Positions 1 through 25,564 of a stretch of DNA of 64,000 nt are shown piece by piece; the first letter of the stretch is position 1; every line of letters begins with the position of its first letter. The notes under the pieces were generated by a model. It had not been told where the DNA came from and made no database searches. It was given only the letters and a program-made list of their open reading frames with translations. Source of the DNA: Leptoclinus maculatus (lineage: Eukaryota > Chordata > Actinopteri > Perciformes > Stichaeidae). Location: positions 7,016,392 through 7,080,391 of the forward strand of contig JAVDOI010000007.1 of NCBI GenBank assembly GCA_032191485.1, given 5' to 3'. Position numbers and translations under genes: made by a program.

Positions 1-3215
<3,215 letters not shown>

Positions 3216-4010
3216 GGTGGCGGCTTATGTCTGTTAGATAATTACAAAGGAACTGCAAGTTTACTTCTCTGAGGTAATAATATATATGAGTAATCATATT
3301 AATCTTTGTTAAAACAAATGTCTTCAAGTCATTTGACTGAACAAAACAGAATTACCAAGTTCTATTAAATGGTCAACATATTTCTTTCTTTTGCTAATTA
3401 GAAATAGTTTTCCATACTGAGTTGATAGTGATTAGATTAACACTAACCTGCTTTTTTGACAAAATTGGATGACTTTGCAACTGAATGACTAATATTTTAA
3501 TTCCATGTAATTTACATCACTTGAACTTTAAATACATAAACAAATCCACATTGAAACCATGTATGTGTATGTTTACAGGTGGGCTTCAACTTTACTTCCA
3601 ACTTAAGGCTTATTCAGACTTCGTTGTTACAGAGAATACATTTGAACATGTTGAGTTTTGTCAAAATATTTGGATGAAAAACCGAATCTGTATCAGAAAC
3701 ATTTTGCATAATGTATTAAATGCTTAAAAAGACAAATTAATCATTTAATAATCATCCTTACCTTACCCCCTCTCTCTCTCAATCGTATTCACCAATCCTG
3801 TTCAAAACAGTTTTTGTTGTTAGAGTAGGTGTAAAAACAAAATCCATGCAACAATTGATTTTATTCCTACAACTTATTTCTTAAATGAAGAACGCATTCA
3901 AATTGTCTCAATCTTAAGAGAGCATGATATTACCACAGGCAGGAACTCAGGTCTTCAGTGGCACAAATGGTCGTGTCCTTGAGTAGCCTTTATACTGAAT
4001 CAGATTTTGA
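3216..4010 (-). promoter_or_regulatory. Promoter and non-coding 5' exons of MYH copy A
   Basis: A TATA box (TATAAA on the minus strand, 3989-3994) lies about 30 bp upstream of a probable start near 3964. The inferred first non-coding exon runs from there to 3934, ending before GTAATA. A second small exon is inferred at about 3762-3797; its donor could be either of two overlapping GTAAG sites. The coding exon begins at 3230, giving 15 nt of leader before the ATG. CANNTG E-box matches flank the TATA box, as expected of muscle promoters, but such matches are common by chance. Transcript ends are inferred, not shown. Confidence 0.6.
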
Positions 4011-4202
4011 TGACGCAGTGAAAGTTAAATATGGTATACATACCATGTGGTAAGGCAGACAGCCCATCATATAGTTGTATATAGTATGATGTTTCAGGTT
4101 TCAGTTTATATGGCCAGGTCTTGATTCAGTACTTCAACAGAAGTTTATTTCAGGCTCTTTAACACCCTCTTCACTTTAAAGAAGGTAAACTAATTTTAAA
4201 AT

Positions 4203-5294
4203 TAGTGCTGGGCAACGATTAACATTTTTTAATCGCATGATTTTTTTGCGATTAATTGCATCGGTATGCGCAAAATTCAATAATGAATTAAAAAGTAGTG
4301 TATTGCTCACTTTTATTTTTAAAAGTACTGCTATATGAACAAAAGTTGGTAACACTTCATAATAACTACACACTATGAAGCATTAGTTAAGTATGATTAA
4401 ACACTTAATTCATAATTTAAAAAGCATTGTTCATACATTAATAATTCATTAGTATGCAGTTCACAACAACAGTTATAAATGTTTTATTCTTGATTAATAC
4501 GCTCGTCTATTATGTGTTTCATTATTGTGTTTTCATACTTTATGAATGATGGATTCTCCATTTGTAAATGAAGTATTATATATTTTACAAACCAATTATT
4601 AAGGAGTTGTAGATGATTAATAAGATAATTTATGAAGTGTTAGTAAATGATTAATAACTTATTTAGATGTACATTATTCATGCATTTATGTATATAATGA
4701 TTTAGATATGCACTAATGGTTAGGGACTATGTTAATATATGCTTTATAAATGCGTATTATTACTGCAATTCATGATTAATTCATGATTTATTAAGGTAGT
4801 TACTAGTCCTTAGTAAAGTGTTTTGTGTGACCTCATCTAAAGTGACTATACATGAATTAATGGCTGAGAGGTTTGTATTTAACAGTTTATTGTTTGCATC
4901 TTGCAATAAATATTGATATGTTCTTGATCACTTTGTGTTGTGTCTATTTGCCTTTTCTATTAAAAAACTATGGGGTTTGAGGCACTGTATCATTTTGGAG
5001 AGCTGGAACCGTCTCCAAAGCCTCTCCAGGCCGGCGACCTACGGGAGAAAAGACGAAGACTCGGCGCGTCATGACGCGAGACTGCCTCGCTGGAATGTGG
5101 TCCCCCAGTTTATTTGCCCCCCCTTTTTTTTCACAACTTTATTAGAACGGATATGGTACAGAATGAGCTGAATCAGCAGTCAAAATGGAGTTTAAGGACA
5201 CGGTTTGATGATTTTGCTTCAAAAACGTGAGTACCGACCCAGAATTTTTTGGCCGGCCGGTTCTTGTGTTAACGCGTTAACTTGCCCTGCACTA
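4203..5294. mobile_element. hAT-like non-autonomous element upstream of copy A (rearranged)
   Basis: The ends are TAGTGCTGGGCAACG on the left and, read inward from the right, TAGTGCAGGGCAAG. An 8-bp duplication TTTAAAAT flanks them at 4195-4202 and 5295-5302. Copy D's upstream region has a single TTTAAAAT at 54107-54114 and no element. There is no transposase reading frame. The middle-right part differs from the sister element upstream of C: from about 4987 to 5255 it holds a fragment related to the piggyBac-like element of copy B. Confidence 0.85.
4987..5255. repeat. Fragment related to the piggyBac-like element at 6908-8254
   Basis: This segment begins TTTTGGAGAGCTGGAACCGT and aligns with about 7409-7830 inside the intronic element of copy B. 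Shared blocks include GTTTGATGATTTTGCTTCAAAA near the right end. No TTAA-flanked terminal repeats bound it here. It replaces about 285 bp that the sister hAT-like element upstream of copy C has at about 40808-41093. Confidence 0.75.
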
Positions 5295-5302
5295 TTTAAA
5301 AT

Positions 5303-6004
5303 ACATCAGTGCTTTGTTTTTCTAAACAGTTTTTTTTAATATAATTTTTGAAAACTTTATATCAAACTTTGAATTTAACTTTTAACTTTTTATATATTTT
5401 AAATTTACAGAATCTTATTGCGATCAACAATTTAAACAAAATAATATAACTAAGTCGTGGTTAAGTTTATTTAATTTTGAGTTTTTCAGTTTCATTTCAG
5501 TATGAGGCACCATAGCACGAAATAAGCACAGAAAGAATCCAAAATGTAAAGACACTATTAATGCAGAAAAAGAGATAAATCAATTAAAAACAAAGATTCT
5601 TGAAGCACTATCAGTTTGTCCACTTATGAGGATACTCATTTTTCTTATCTGACGGAAGAACACTGAGTGTGGAGGTTGATTATTCTCTGAAAGGTTGCAA
5701 TGAACTCCCTGTTCAACATTCCTAAGACACTCATTAAACTCCTCTCTTACACTTTACATTTTGTGGCTAGATGCGTTTTGATCAGGGCCGAAAGTGAGGG
5801 TGTTTCTGAGATGCCAGAGGTTATTGAACTGTCTCATTCAAAAGTATTGGCCTCCAAAGATGGTTTCTATAGGAAAATGTATGTTGAATTAAGCCAACTA
5901 TTCATTCATGCTCATGCAAAATGTTCATGTTGGGATTACAGTGATTTGGAGGACACAATTAGATCAAAACAACACAGACAATGCAAGTCAAGATCAAAAT
6001 CAAT
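5303..6004. other. Intergenic spacer between copies A and B
   Basis: This is A/T-rich spacer downstream of copy B's 3' end and upstream of copy A's promoter block. The same spacer recurs at 27061-27766, 41147-41852 and, with differences, 54115-54867. A plus-strand open frame here is kept in all four copies, but these are recent duplicates, so this is not evidence of a gene. I see no RNA gene or conserved element. Confidence 0.6.
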
Positions 6005-6065
6005 TTTATTGTGGTGTATTTCATATCATATTTTATGATAAGAAAAAACCCTAAGCCGAAGAGCT

Positions 6066-6068
<3 letters not shown>
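6005..6068 (-). terminator. Polyadenylation signals of copy B
   Basis: There are two AATAAA hexamers on the minus strand. One overlaps the stop codon (GAATAAAG, stop at 6066-6068) and the other is at 6005-6010. Cleavage 10-30 nt past the second gives a short 3' UTR of roughly 80-90 nt. Copies C, D and E keep the same pair. The true cleavage site is inferred. Confidence 0.65.
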
Positions 6069-18606
<12,538 letters not shown>

Positions 18607-19410
18607 GGTGGCGGCTTATGTCTGTTAGATAATTACAAAGGAACTGCAAGTTTACTTCTCTGAGGTAATAATATATATGAGAAATCATATTAATCTTTGT
18701 TAAAACAAATGTCTTCAAGTCATTTGACTGAACAAAACAGAATTACCACGTTCTATTAAATGGTCAACATATTCCTTTCAAATTGATTTCACCTTTGCTA
18801 ATTATAAATAGTTTTCCATACTGAGTTGATAGTGATTAGATTAACACTAACCTGCTTTTTTGACAAAATTGGATGACTTTGCAACTGAATGACTAATATT
18901 TTAATTCCATGTAATTTACATCACTTGAACTTTAAATACATAAACAAATCCACATTGAAACCATGTATGTGTATGGTTACAGGTGGGCTTCAACTTTACT
19001 TCCAATTTAAGGCTTATTCAGACTTCGTTGTTACAGAGAATACATTTGAACATCTTGAGTTTTGTCAAAATATTTGGATGAAAAACCGAATCTGAATCAG
19101 AAACATTTTGCATAATGTATTAAATGCTTAAAAAGACAAATTAATCATTTAATAATCATCCTTACCTTACCCCCTCTCTCTCTCAATAGTATTCACCAAT
19201 CCTGTTCAAAACAGTTTTTGTTGTTAGAGTAGGTGTAAAAACAAAATTCATGCAACAATTGATTTTATTCCTACAACTTATTTCTTAAATGAAGAACGCA
19301 TTCAAATTGTCTCAATCTTAAGAGAGCATGATATTACCACAGGCAGGAACTCAGGTCTTCAGTGGCACAATTGGTCGTGTCCTTGAGTTGCCTTTATACT
19401 GAATCAGATT
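18607..19410 (-). promoter_or_regulatory. Promoter and non-coding 5' exons of MYH copy B
   Basis: The TATA box (TATAAA, minus strand) is at 19393-19398. Inferred non-coding exons are about 19338-19370 and 19166-19201, and the coding exon starts at 18621 with a GCCGCCACCATGA start context. Bases around the start site match copy D (CAATTG E-box) rather than A and C (CAAATG). The left LTR of an endogenous retrovirus begins only about 375 bp upstream of this TATA box, in the opposite orientation, so LTR sequences could influence this promoter. Confidence 0.6.
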
Positions 19411-19771
19411 TTGATGACGGAGTGAAAGTTATATATGGTATACAGACCAAATGTGGTAAGGCAGACAGCCCATCATAAAACATATGTTGTAATTATATCA
19501 TCTGATGTTTCAGGTATCAGTTTATATGGCCAGGTCTTGATTTTTGCTTAATCATTACTTCAACAGAAGTTTATTTTAGGCTCTTGAACACCCTCTTCAC
19601 TTTAAAGAAGGTAAACTAATTTAAACATTTTAAATTACTTAAAAATGTGTAAGGCATGAATAGTCCTCACTTTATCTCTAAAAAAATAATTTAAAATAAT
19701 AATTTATTTTTTGCTTTTTTTGGTATTTTGGTCAGACACATATGCAACGCTGATTACTGTAATATATGTGG

Positions 19772-21063
19772 TGTTGAAGGATCGTAGAAAATATGAAAGC
19801 ATAAAAGTATAACCATCACAAACATATATTTTGTTCACTTTTCATAACCATCACAACATATAGCTTGTTTGTCTTTATAACCATCATAACATATAGCTTG
19901 TTTGTCTTTATAACCATCACAACATATAGCTTGTTTTCACTTTTTATAACCATCGTAAAATATAAACTGTTTTATCTCATGATAAGTGTGATTCAACATA
20001 AACTGTTTTATTTCATATTAGATGTGATTCAACATAGAATGTTTTATTTCATGATAGAGGTGATAGAAACATATGAACTGCGTAGACGCTTTATGTAACA
20101 TAGTCACTTTAGCCTTGAATAGTGGTCCAGGACCAACCAGTTACAACCAGTTCCATTCTGTTGTTAACTCTGGTACAAGATGCTTCCTGTATGTGTGACG
20201 TATTTGTGATTAAGGGAGGTACTAGAATCAGAGTAGTATAAAACAAACAGAAGGGCTCCCTTCTTTTGGATCTTTTTTACCCATCTTTAGAGACGGGACA
20301 GACTTCTTTCTTAAAAAGTAGACACCCGGTTTAAAGGGAGCGACTTCCTTTAATAGACCCTTAGGGGTCTTGCCCCCTGAGCGGGAGTAGAACACCCTTC
20401 TGCTGTCCCATTCAGAGATAGGAGAGAAGACAGCATGAGAAAAAATGGAAAACACACAGCGAGAGCTGAGTGAGACCCTGAAAACAAGCAGGGATATTTA
20501 GCATTTGTTTTAACAGAACTGAGAGTGTTTCATTGAATTTAAATTGTTTGATGTGATTGCTTTGGAAAACCTTTAATAAAACTACAGCCTTACCATTTGT
20601 AAGTGACTGGACCCAAACTAAAGACTCTGGTCTTTTAGAACCATTTGACCCTCTTCCCTGTCCGCTACCCGTGTGATAATGAGGTGACGACCCACTCTAC
20701 CAGAGGAGCTTAAAGGTGAGTACCCTGGGTGAAGACTTTGCAGTGTTTGTCATATAAGGTGAGACCTTTCATAATAGGCAATAGTAAAGTATAGACGATC
20801 TACATAACTATTCATACTGGGTGTTAGGGTTACATCCTACTGAGAGCGCCTAGGGCGTAGCCGTACAAGACTTTCAGAAAGACAATTAATTCCGAAAATC
20901 CTAACGATTCAGCTACGGGGTGAGATAAAAGGCCGACGGCATTGTTCTGATACCCCCGTGAGGAGACTAACTCACCCGGGAAAAACAACCCTAAGGAGTA
21001 ACCACCGTGTTAGGTGCGCACGCCTGTCCCGCTTTCCCCGGGGCGGGATCCGTTCACGCTACA
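19772..21063 (+). repeat. 5' LTR of the endogenous retrovirus
   Basis: The LTR starts TGTTGAAGG and ends CACGCTACA. TATAAAA at 20237-20243 and AATAAA at 20575-20580 suggest U3 from 19772 to about 20265, R to about 20600 and U5 to 21063. The predicted R plus U5 is therefore long (about 800 nt). U3 contains two families of tandem repeats. Open frames inside it arise from those repeats and are not genes. Confidence 0.9.
19809..20070 (+). repeat. Tandem repeats in U3 of the 5' LTR
   Basis: Five units beginning ATAACCATC start at 19809, 19844, 19877, 19910 and 19946 (spacing 33-36 bp). Three units beginning ATARAMTG follow at 19962, 19998 and 20034 (spacing 36 bp). The block is duplicated in the 3' LTR at 25602-25863. 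Its position upstream of the LTR TATA box is where retroviral enhancer repeats usually lie; the enhancer role is inferred. Confidence 0.85.
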
Positions 21064-21082
21064 TGGCGCCCAAACGTGGGGC
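21064..21082 (+). promoter_or_regulatory. Primer-binding site, tRNA-Lys type with one extra base
   Basis: TGGCGCCCAAACGTGGGGC directly follows the 5' LTR. It matches the complement of the 3' end of tRNA-Lys1,2 (TGGCGCCCAACGTGGGGC) except for one additional A. That tRNA is the primer of foamy viruses and Mason-Pfizer-type retroviruses, among others. A splice-donor-like AAG/GTAAGG lies downstream at 21155-21163. Confidence 0.8.
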
Positions 21083-21655
21083 TCGAGTACACATCACGAA
21101 CCTCGAGTTAAACACCAAGGACCCAAAAAATACGACCTAGAAAAGTCTCGGTAAAAGGTAAGGAGTAGAAGCTTTACTTAACCAATCCATCGAGTAAGAG
21201 TGTTAGACACGGGGTGATACCTGACTAACTTTGGGATTAAGGTAAGAGTAGGTGAAACTATAACGCGCTAACTGTTCTATATCGTAGGCAATCATTATAC
21301 GAATCCGTAGAATTCAACATAAAACAAGGAGAAGGTAGCGGATAGAGCTCCCGTTATCCGAGGAACCATTGCCGCCAGGGTTAAACATTAGCAGGGACTA
21401 AAAAGATCTGGCCAGCGATTTCAAAGTGACGGACAAAACAAAACCTGAAAAAATTATCACAGCAGCTCTCCGCGGAGACCCAGAGCACAGTGTGTGTGTC
21501 TGTGTGCTGCAGGATCAGCTCAGAGCGACCCACAGACACCAGAATAGCTGGGTGTGCGGGAGTGATGTGTGGGAGTGCAAACCATTTGGTCCTACAGGGA
21601 CACGTAATAAATCTGAACTTGGAGAGTAGTATTACTTAACCCTGAAAACAGGGAT
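21083..21655 (+). other. Retroviral leader and residual 5' coding region
   Basis: Only about 570 bp separate the primer site from the end of RNase H, where a complete element would hold gag, protease and reverse transcriptase. A short open stretch at 21426-21629 begins with GTG rather than ATG, and I cannot assign it to any gag domain. The region is best read as leader plus the scar of a large internal deletion. Confidence 0.55.
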
Positions 21656-22691
21656 ATGAGACATGTAAATAGCCACACAAATGCACAGACAGAAGCTGCA
21701 CGCTTTAACGAAGAGGTAGACAGGATGGCGCAAAACCAAAGCGATTACCCAAATACTGTTGACTCAGATACGGTTGCTGCTGCACAAAGCGCCCTGTTTA
21801 GAGCAATCTGCATTTTCCCAAAAGAATGGGAACAAAACGAACAGATTAAAATACCTCAAGATGAAGCACAAAATGTTTTGTTGAATCCCCACCAATCGCT
21901 GTGTCACATTGGCTTAGAGTGAATGAGACTGTTCCTCAAAAACCAGAAAATAACCTTTCAGAAGTTAAAAGAGCAATTTAACATTATGAAAAGAAGATGC
22001 GGAGATTGCGCTCTAAAAGGCGGCATGCCACGCATAAAATGTGATATGAGGCACATTAAATCTCATACTTCTGGAGATCACTTTTCGGCTGATGTAGCGG
22101 GACCTTTAATCACATCGACCCTGGGTAACAAGTATTTTCTAGTTATCACTGATAGCGGTGGTGGAGATACAAAAGTATATCCCGTTCATGTTGCCACAGC
22201 AAGAGCTGTGAGTGGAGGCATTGCAGACTATTTTACAGGCAAAGCCCCATTGTCTCTCAGAATGGATAACGGGACCCATTTAAAAAATAATGCAGTCACA
22301 GACCTGTTAGAACAAATAGGATGTGAAATAATCTACTCAGCACCATACAAACCTGAAACTAATGGGGTGGCAGAGAGAGCAGTAAAATCTGCAAAAGATT
22401 GGATTAAAGCCAATTCGAAAAAACACTGGGATATTCCAGTCCAGCTATTGAAACTAAATGAACATTTATCTATGCCTAAACTAGCTGCTTACGCCCCAGA
22501 CAAATCTTACCATGCCCCCCCCTTTGTTGCTCACAGGGGATCAGGTGTGGGTGGATAGAGGAAACAAACAACCAGGGCAGCCAATACCTACAACTTGCGA
22601 AGGCACAGACGAAGTGATTCTCCAGCCCGGTAATATTGTTAATCTAAAACAAATCGGTCCGGCACATCCGTATCAACTTCGGAAAAAGTAA
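21656..22691 (+). pseudogene. pol remnant: RNase H end and integrase, broken
   Basis: The first part (21656-21922) has an HVNSH...VDRMAQ block like the C-terminal end of retroviral RNase H, then the HH half of the integrase zinc-binding domain. A TGA at 21920-21922 interrupts the frame. The next open stretch (21923-22558) carries the CGDC half and a core with three acidic residues in DVAGPL, MDNGTH and AERAVK contexts. The last two are separated by 35 residues (DD35E). A run of eight C at 22515-22522 is followed by a change of frame, and the C-terminal integrase region, starting GDQVWVDRG, is read in another frame to the stop at 22689-22691. Integrase would insert the viral DNA; here it is disabled by at least two breaks. 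Confidence 0.85.
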
Positions 22692-22852
22692 TGGCAGAGG
22701 GTATAGATTATTCAAATTACCATCTTCTCACTAGACGCACTGCTTATGTCTTGTCACACGGGGGGCAGGGGGGAACTCAAATAGGGAGGGTGTTAGACCC
22801 TGAAAAACACACTGATTATCTCACCGGGAGTGAATATATCCCGGGACAGTGA
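22691..22852 (+). CDS. Small open frame overlapping the pol stop (53 codons, unassigned)
   Basis: An ATG at 22691-22693 overlaps the pol stop codon in TAATG. The frame runs 53 codons to a TGA at 22850-22852, which lies in the first units of a 19-bp tandem repeat. The stop-start overlap is the kind of arrangement retroviruses use for a downstream gene, and the position suits the beginning of env or an accessory gene. No signal peptide or known domain is visible. It may be a remnant or a chance frame. Confidence 0.3.
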   Translation: MAEGIDYSNYHLLTRRTAYVLSHGGQGGTQIGRVLDPEKHTDYLTGSEYIPGQ

Positions 22853-22935
22853 GTACACACCTGGACAGTGAATATATCCCGGGACAGTGAGTATATACCT
22901 GGACAGTGAATATATCCCGGGACAGTGAATATTCT
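22830..22935 (+). repeat. 19-bp minisatellite inside the retrovirus
   Basis: Five full 19-bp units (22830-22848, 22849-22867, 22868-22886, 22887-22905, 22906-22924) and a partial sixth are present. Two versions alternate: GTGAATATATCCCGGGACA and GTGAGTACACACCTGGACA. This gives a 38-bp higher-order period. Confidence 0.9.
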
Positions 22936-25564
22936 GTGAAACAGCAAGAGTAAAGAACAAGCAAGGATTCATAGACCTTGATCACCTAACAGAGAGAAAA
23001 AAAAAAAAAAGAAGAAAAAAAAAAACACACACACACACCAACACAGACACAGACTGATAAAAATGGCAAGGAGTGAGGTCAGAAAGAAATAGCCGGCCAA
23101 AGAGATGACAAATGCGGGATAAGTTGACTGCTGTAAAACAGAAAAGGGGATGATGAAACCTCATAAAGACACACAGTTAGGAGATTTTATCCCAGTCACC
23201 TGGCAGCTGTGGAAAAACGTAGATAGGCTTTTTAAGTACTATCCTTGCCCCATTGTTATTATTGCCCATATTATTGCCAATTATCGCTCATATTATTATT
23301 ATTATGACCTCAGACCCCCCACACTTCACCCCGGAGGAGAAATCGATCAGAATCACCCGGAAAAAAGAGGCTAGAAACCCCATTGCCAATTCCCAGTGCC
23401 CATAAACAGACGCGGAATGACGTGGAGCAGACAGAAGATGCAACTCAGTATTTGCAGTTTCCTCCCTCGCACCCCCCCGCTCCGGCCCCAGCGAGCAGGT
23501 CTCACAGAGCCATAACATGGGAGGGGCCCTTATCAGCACAAAATAGGATAAGCCGGCCAAAAAACTGCAGAAGCAAAGCTCAAACTTTGACACATTATGA
23601 CCCACATGCATGGCCAGCAGGGCCGCCTGTGTGGCAGACAAATGAGGGAAGGCCTTTTACTTTGCAGATATGGGGCTGAAGTGATTCCCCTACACGTAAA
23701 AAATTATGCGTGATTCACACATTTGGCTATGAGCAAGAAAAATTAGACCTGATGCTAAAATGCATAAACTCTGACATGCTCTGATATCCATGCAGAAGGA
23801 TACACAGTGACAGGATTAGCCTCAGCCCAGAGACTACACAGAACAACTTTTAGCAACTGTACTTGCATCCACAGTAGCCAGTTGAATACCTGGGAAATGA
23901 CAGAAATTAAACTGGTACCCAGGACAAGAAGAGAATAAGCTATGACCATGAAAAATGAGTCCTACTAAATCACATTATACCCGGCCTCTCCACACCATTA
24001 CAGCAAATAATGACCCCAAAAAGAGTGCACCGATCCGTAAACACAGACACAAACATGCAAATAGTGTGCGCTACAGTCAGCACCTCTCCAGACAGAGGGA
24101 TTTAACTGGACTTTGTTTGTAACATATTCAGCAGCTCCCTTGGATATGACTCAAGGTCAGAGCCTGAACATATACACACAGGACGGTGTTCACTTAGAGC
24201 ATTTTTTGTGGGTGCCAAATTACAGTTATTTTAAAACGAACCCTAAATAAGACCCATATCAAAGAAAACCATTTGAAAACCATAACTTATGCGTTATGAA
24301 AAACATGTTATGATTATTTCAATCTTTAAAATATACCTGAGAAAACTTAGTATACTTAGATAATTTGCAGGTGTTCATCATACCGAGAGACCGGCCTTCT
24401 CATGCTGGACAGGTATCACTTGTTGATTAATAGTGCCAAATTTAAGAAAATGTAACGCAAATATTTATCCAAAAATAGCTACTACATAAAATATCATGAA
24501 TATCCAACTACAATAATACAGAATTATATATGCATAGTACTTGTTATTTTCTAATAACTGCTTGAATCAGACTGAAAAACTGTCTCATTGTAGCTGTGAC
24601 CTTGCAAACCTGAGCTGTAAGAACAGAAAACAGCTGAGTTTGCTTCAGGGAAGAGAAGGGAGGGCTGTTACACTCCCTTATGCCCTGTAAGCTCATAGGA
24701 GCATTTCTGCTCAATTATTCTTTAGATACATCACCAAAAAAGGGGTGAATAATATAAGAACAAAGAAAATAATATGTAAACTAGGTTTACAATTAATAAA
24801 GTTGTTAACAGCTTGTTTTATGGCCCATGCATTGGGAGAACCTATAATAACTATTTTACTTAAGTCTATCTATGCAGTGATAGTCAAATAGACCTGTTAT
24901 CAGCACTGGATTAAAGTAGGCCCGCACCAAGGCGGGAGGTAAATATCAAAACCAGAGCCCTTTAAAGGCCCAGTAGAATTCACTGCAGATTGGAAAGAGT
25001 TTTCCGCTGAGCTCAATTTAAATGCATCTATGAATTCCTGAACGAAGCAGAATTCGTCCAATTTATAAATAACTTAGACATAGAATCAAAATAATTTGAT
25101 TCATATCTCCGGAATCCTTCTGATTCTGAGAAACCAGCAAACCCCCCTAAACCTGACCCAGTACCCACCAGAACCTGAACCAGAGCCTGAGCCCATGGAG
25201 CAGGCCCCAGAGAGACCGACTCCAGCTGAGACAACACCCGTCGCGCCAAGACGGCATCAGCAGGTTGAGGACACAGAGCCAGCTTCAGCAGGACTGTTGC
25301 CTGAACCACCTGTCGAACCCTCTTTCTGGCCTAAAGTGAGACTGCGTCTGAGGCTTCGGATGTGGGATCACCGCTGTGGACTGAGCTGGTGTGAAATGGT
25401 TGTGTTCAGCTGAGAAGGACGACATCTGGAAACCATGTTCCTGGTTCAACCCAAAGGTCTGAGGTGCTGCAGAACAGTTTGATAAATATACTCAAAGAGA
25501 CTATTAAAAAAAAAAAATATGTAACTCTGTAAGCGCTGATACTTTGATACTTTCATAAGGACGG
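22936..25564 (+). other. Retroviral 3' interior without a readable env
   Basis: This 2.6-kb stretch is where env would lie. It contains short open frames (for example 23150-23374, 23383-23679 and the Pro/Glu-rich 25096-25413), none with a recognisable envelope, transmembrane or accessory domain. An A-rich and CA-repeat tract is at about 22996-23040. A clear polypurine tract next to the 3' LTR is lacking; the sequence there is only ATAAGGACGG. I cannot tell decay from a divergent env by eye. Confidence 0.5.

Noticed and set aside
5700..6038. Plus-strand frame overlapping the myosin 3' UTR, present near 27525, 41611 and 54563 too
   Set aside because: Conservation reflects recent tandem duplication. 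The length varies, the copy E version is cut short, and no domain or coding signature is visible.
19809..20070. Direct repeats with near-regular spacing that could suggest a CRISPR array
   Set aside because: The units are contiguous tandem repeats without unique spacers, inside a retroviral LTR of a vertebrate genome.
19865..20098. 77-codon frame rich in F, I and Y in each LTR
   Set aside because: It is created by the 33-36-bp U3 tandem repeats, upstream of the LTR TATA box, and duplicated only because there are two LTRs.
20228..20455. 75-codon minus-strand frame in the 5' LTR, also at 26021-26248
   Set aside because: It lies antisense across the predicted R region, has no recognisable domain, and is present twice only because of the LTR pair.
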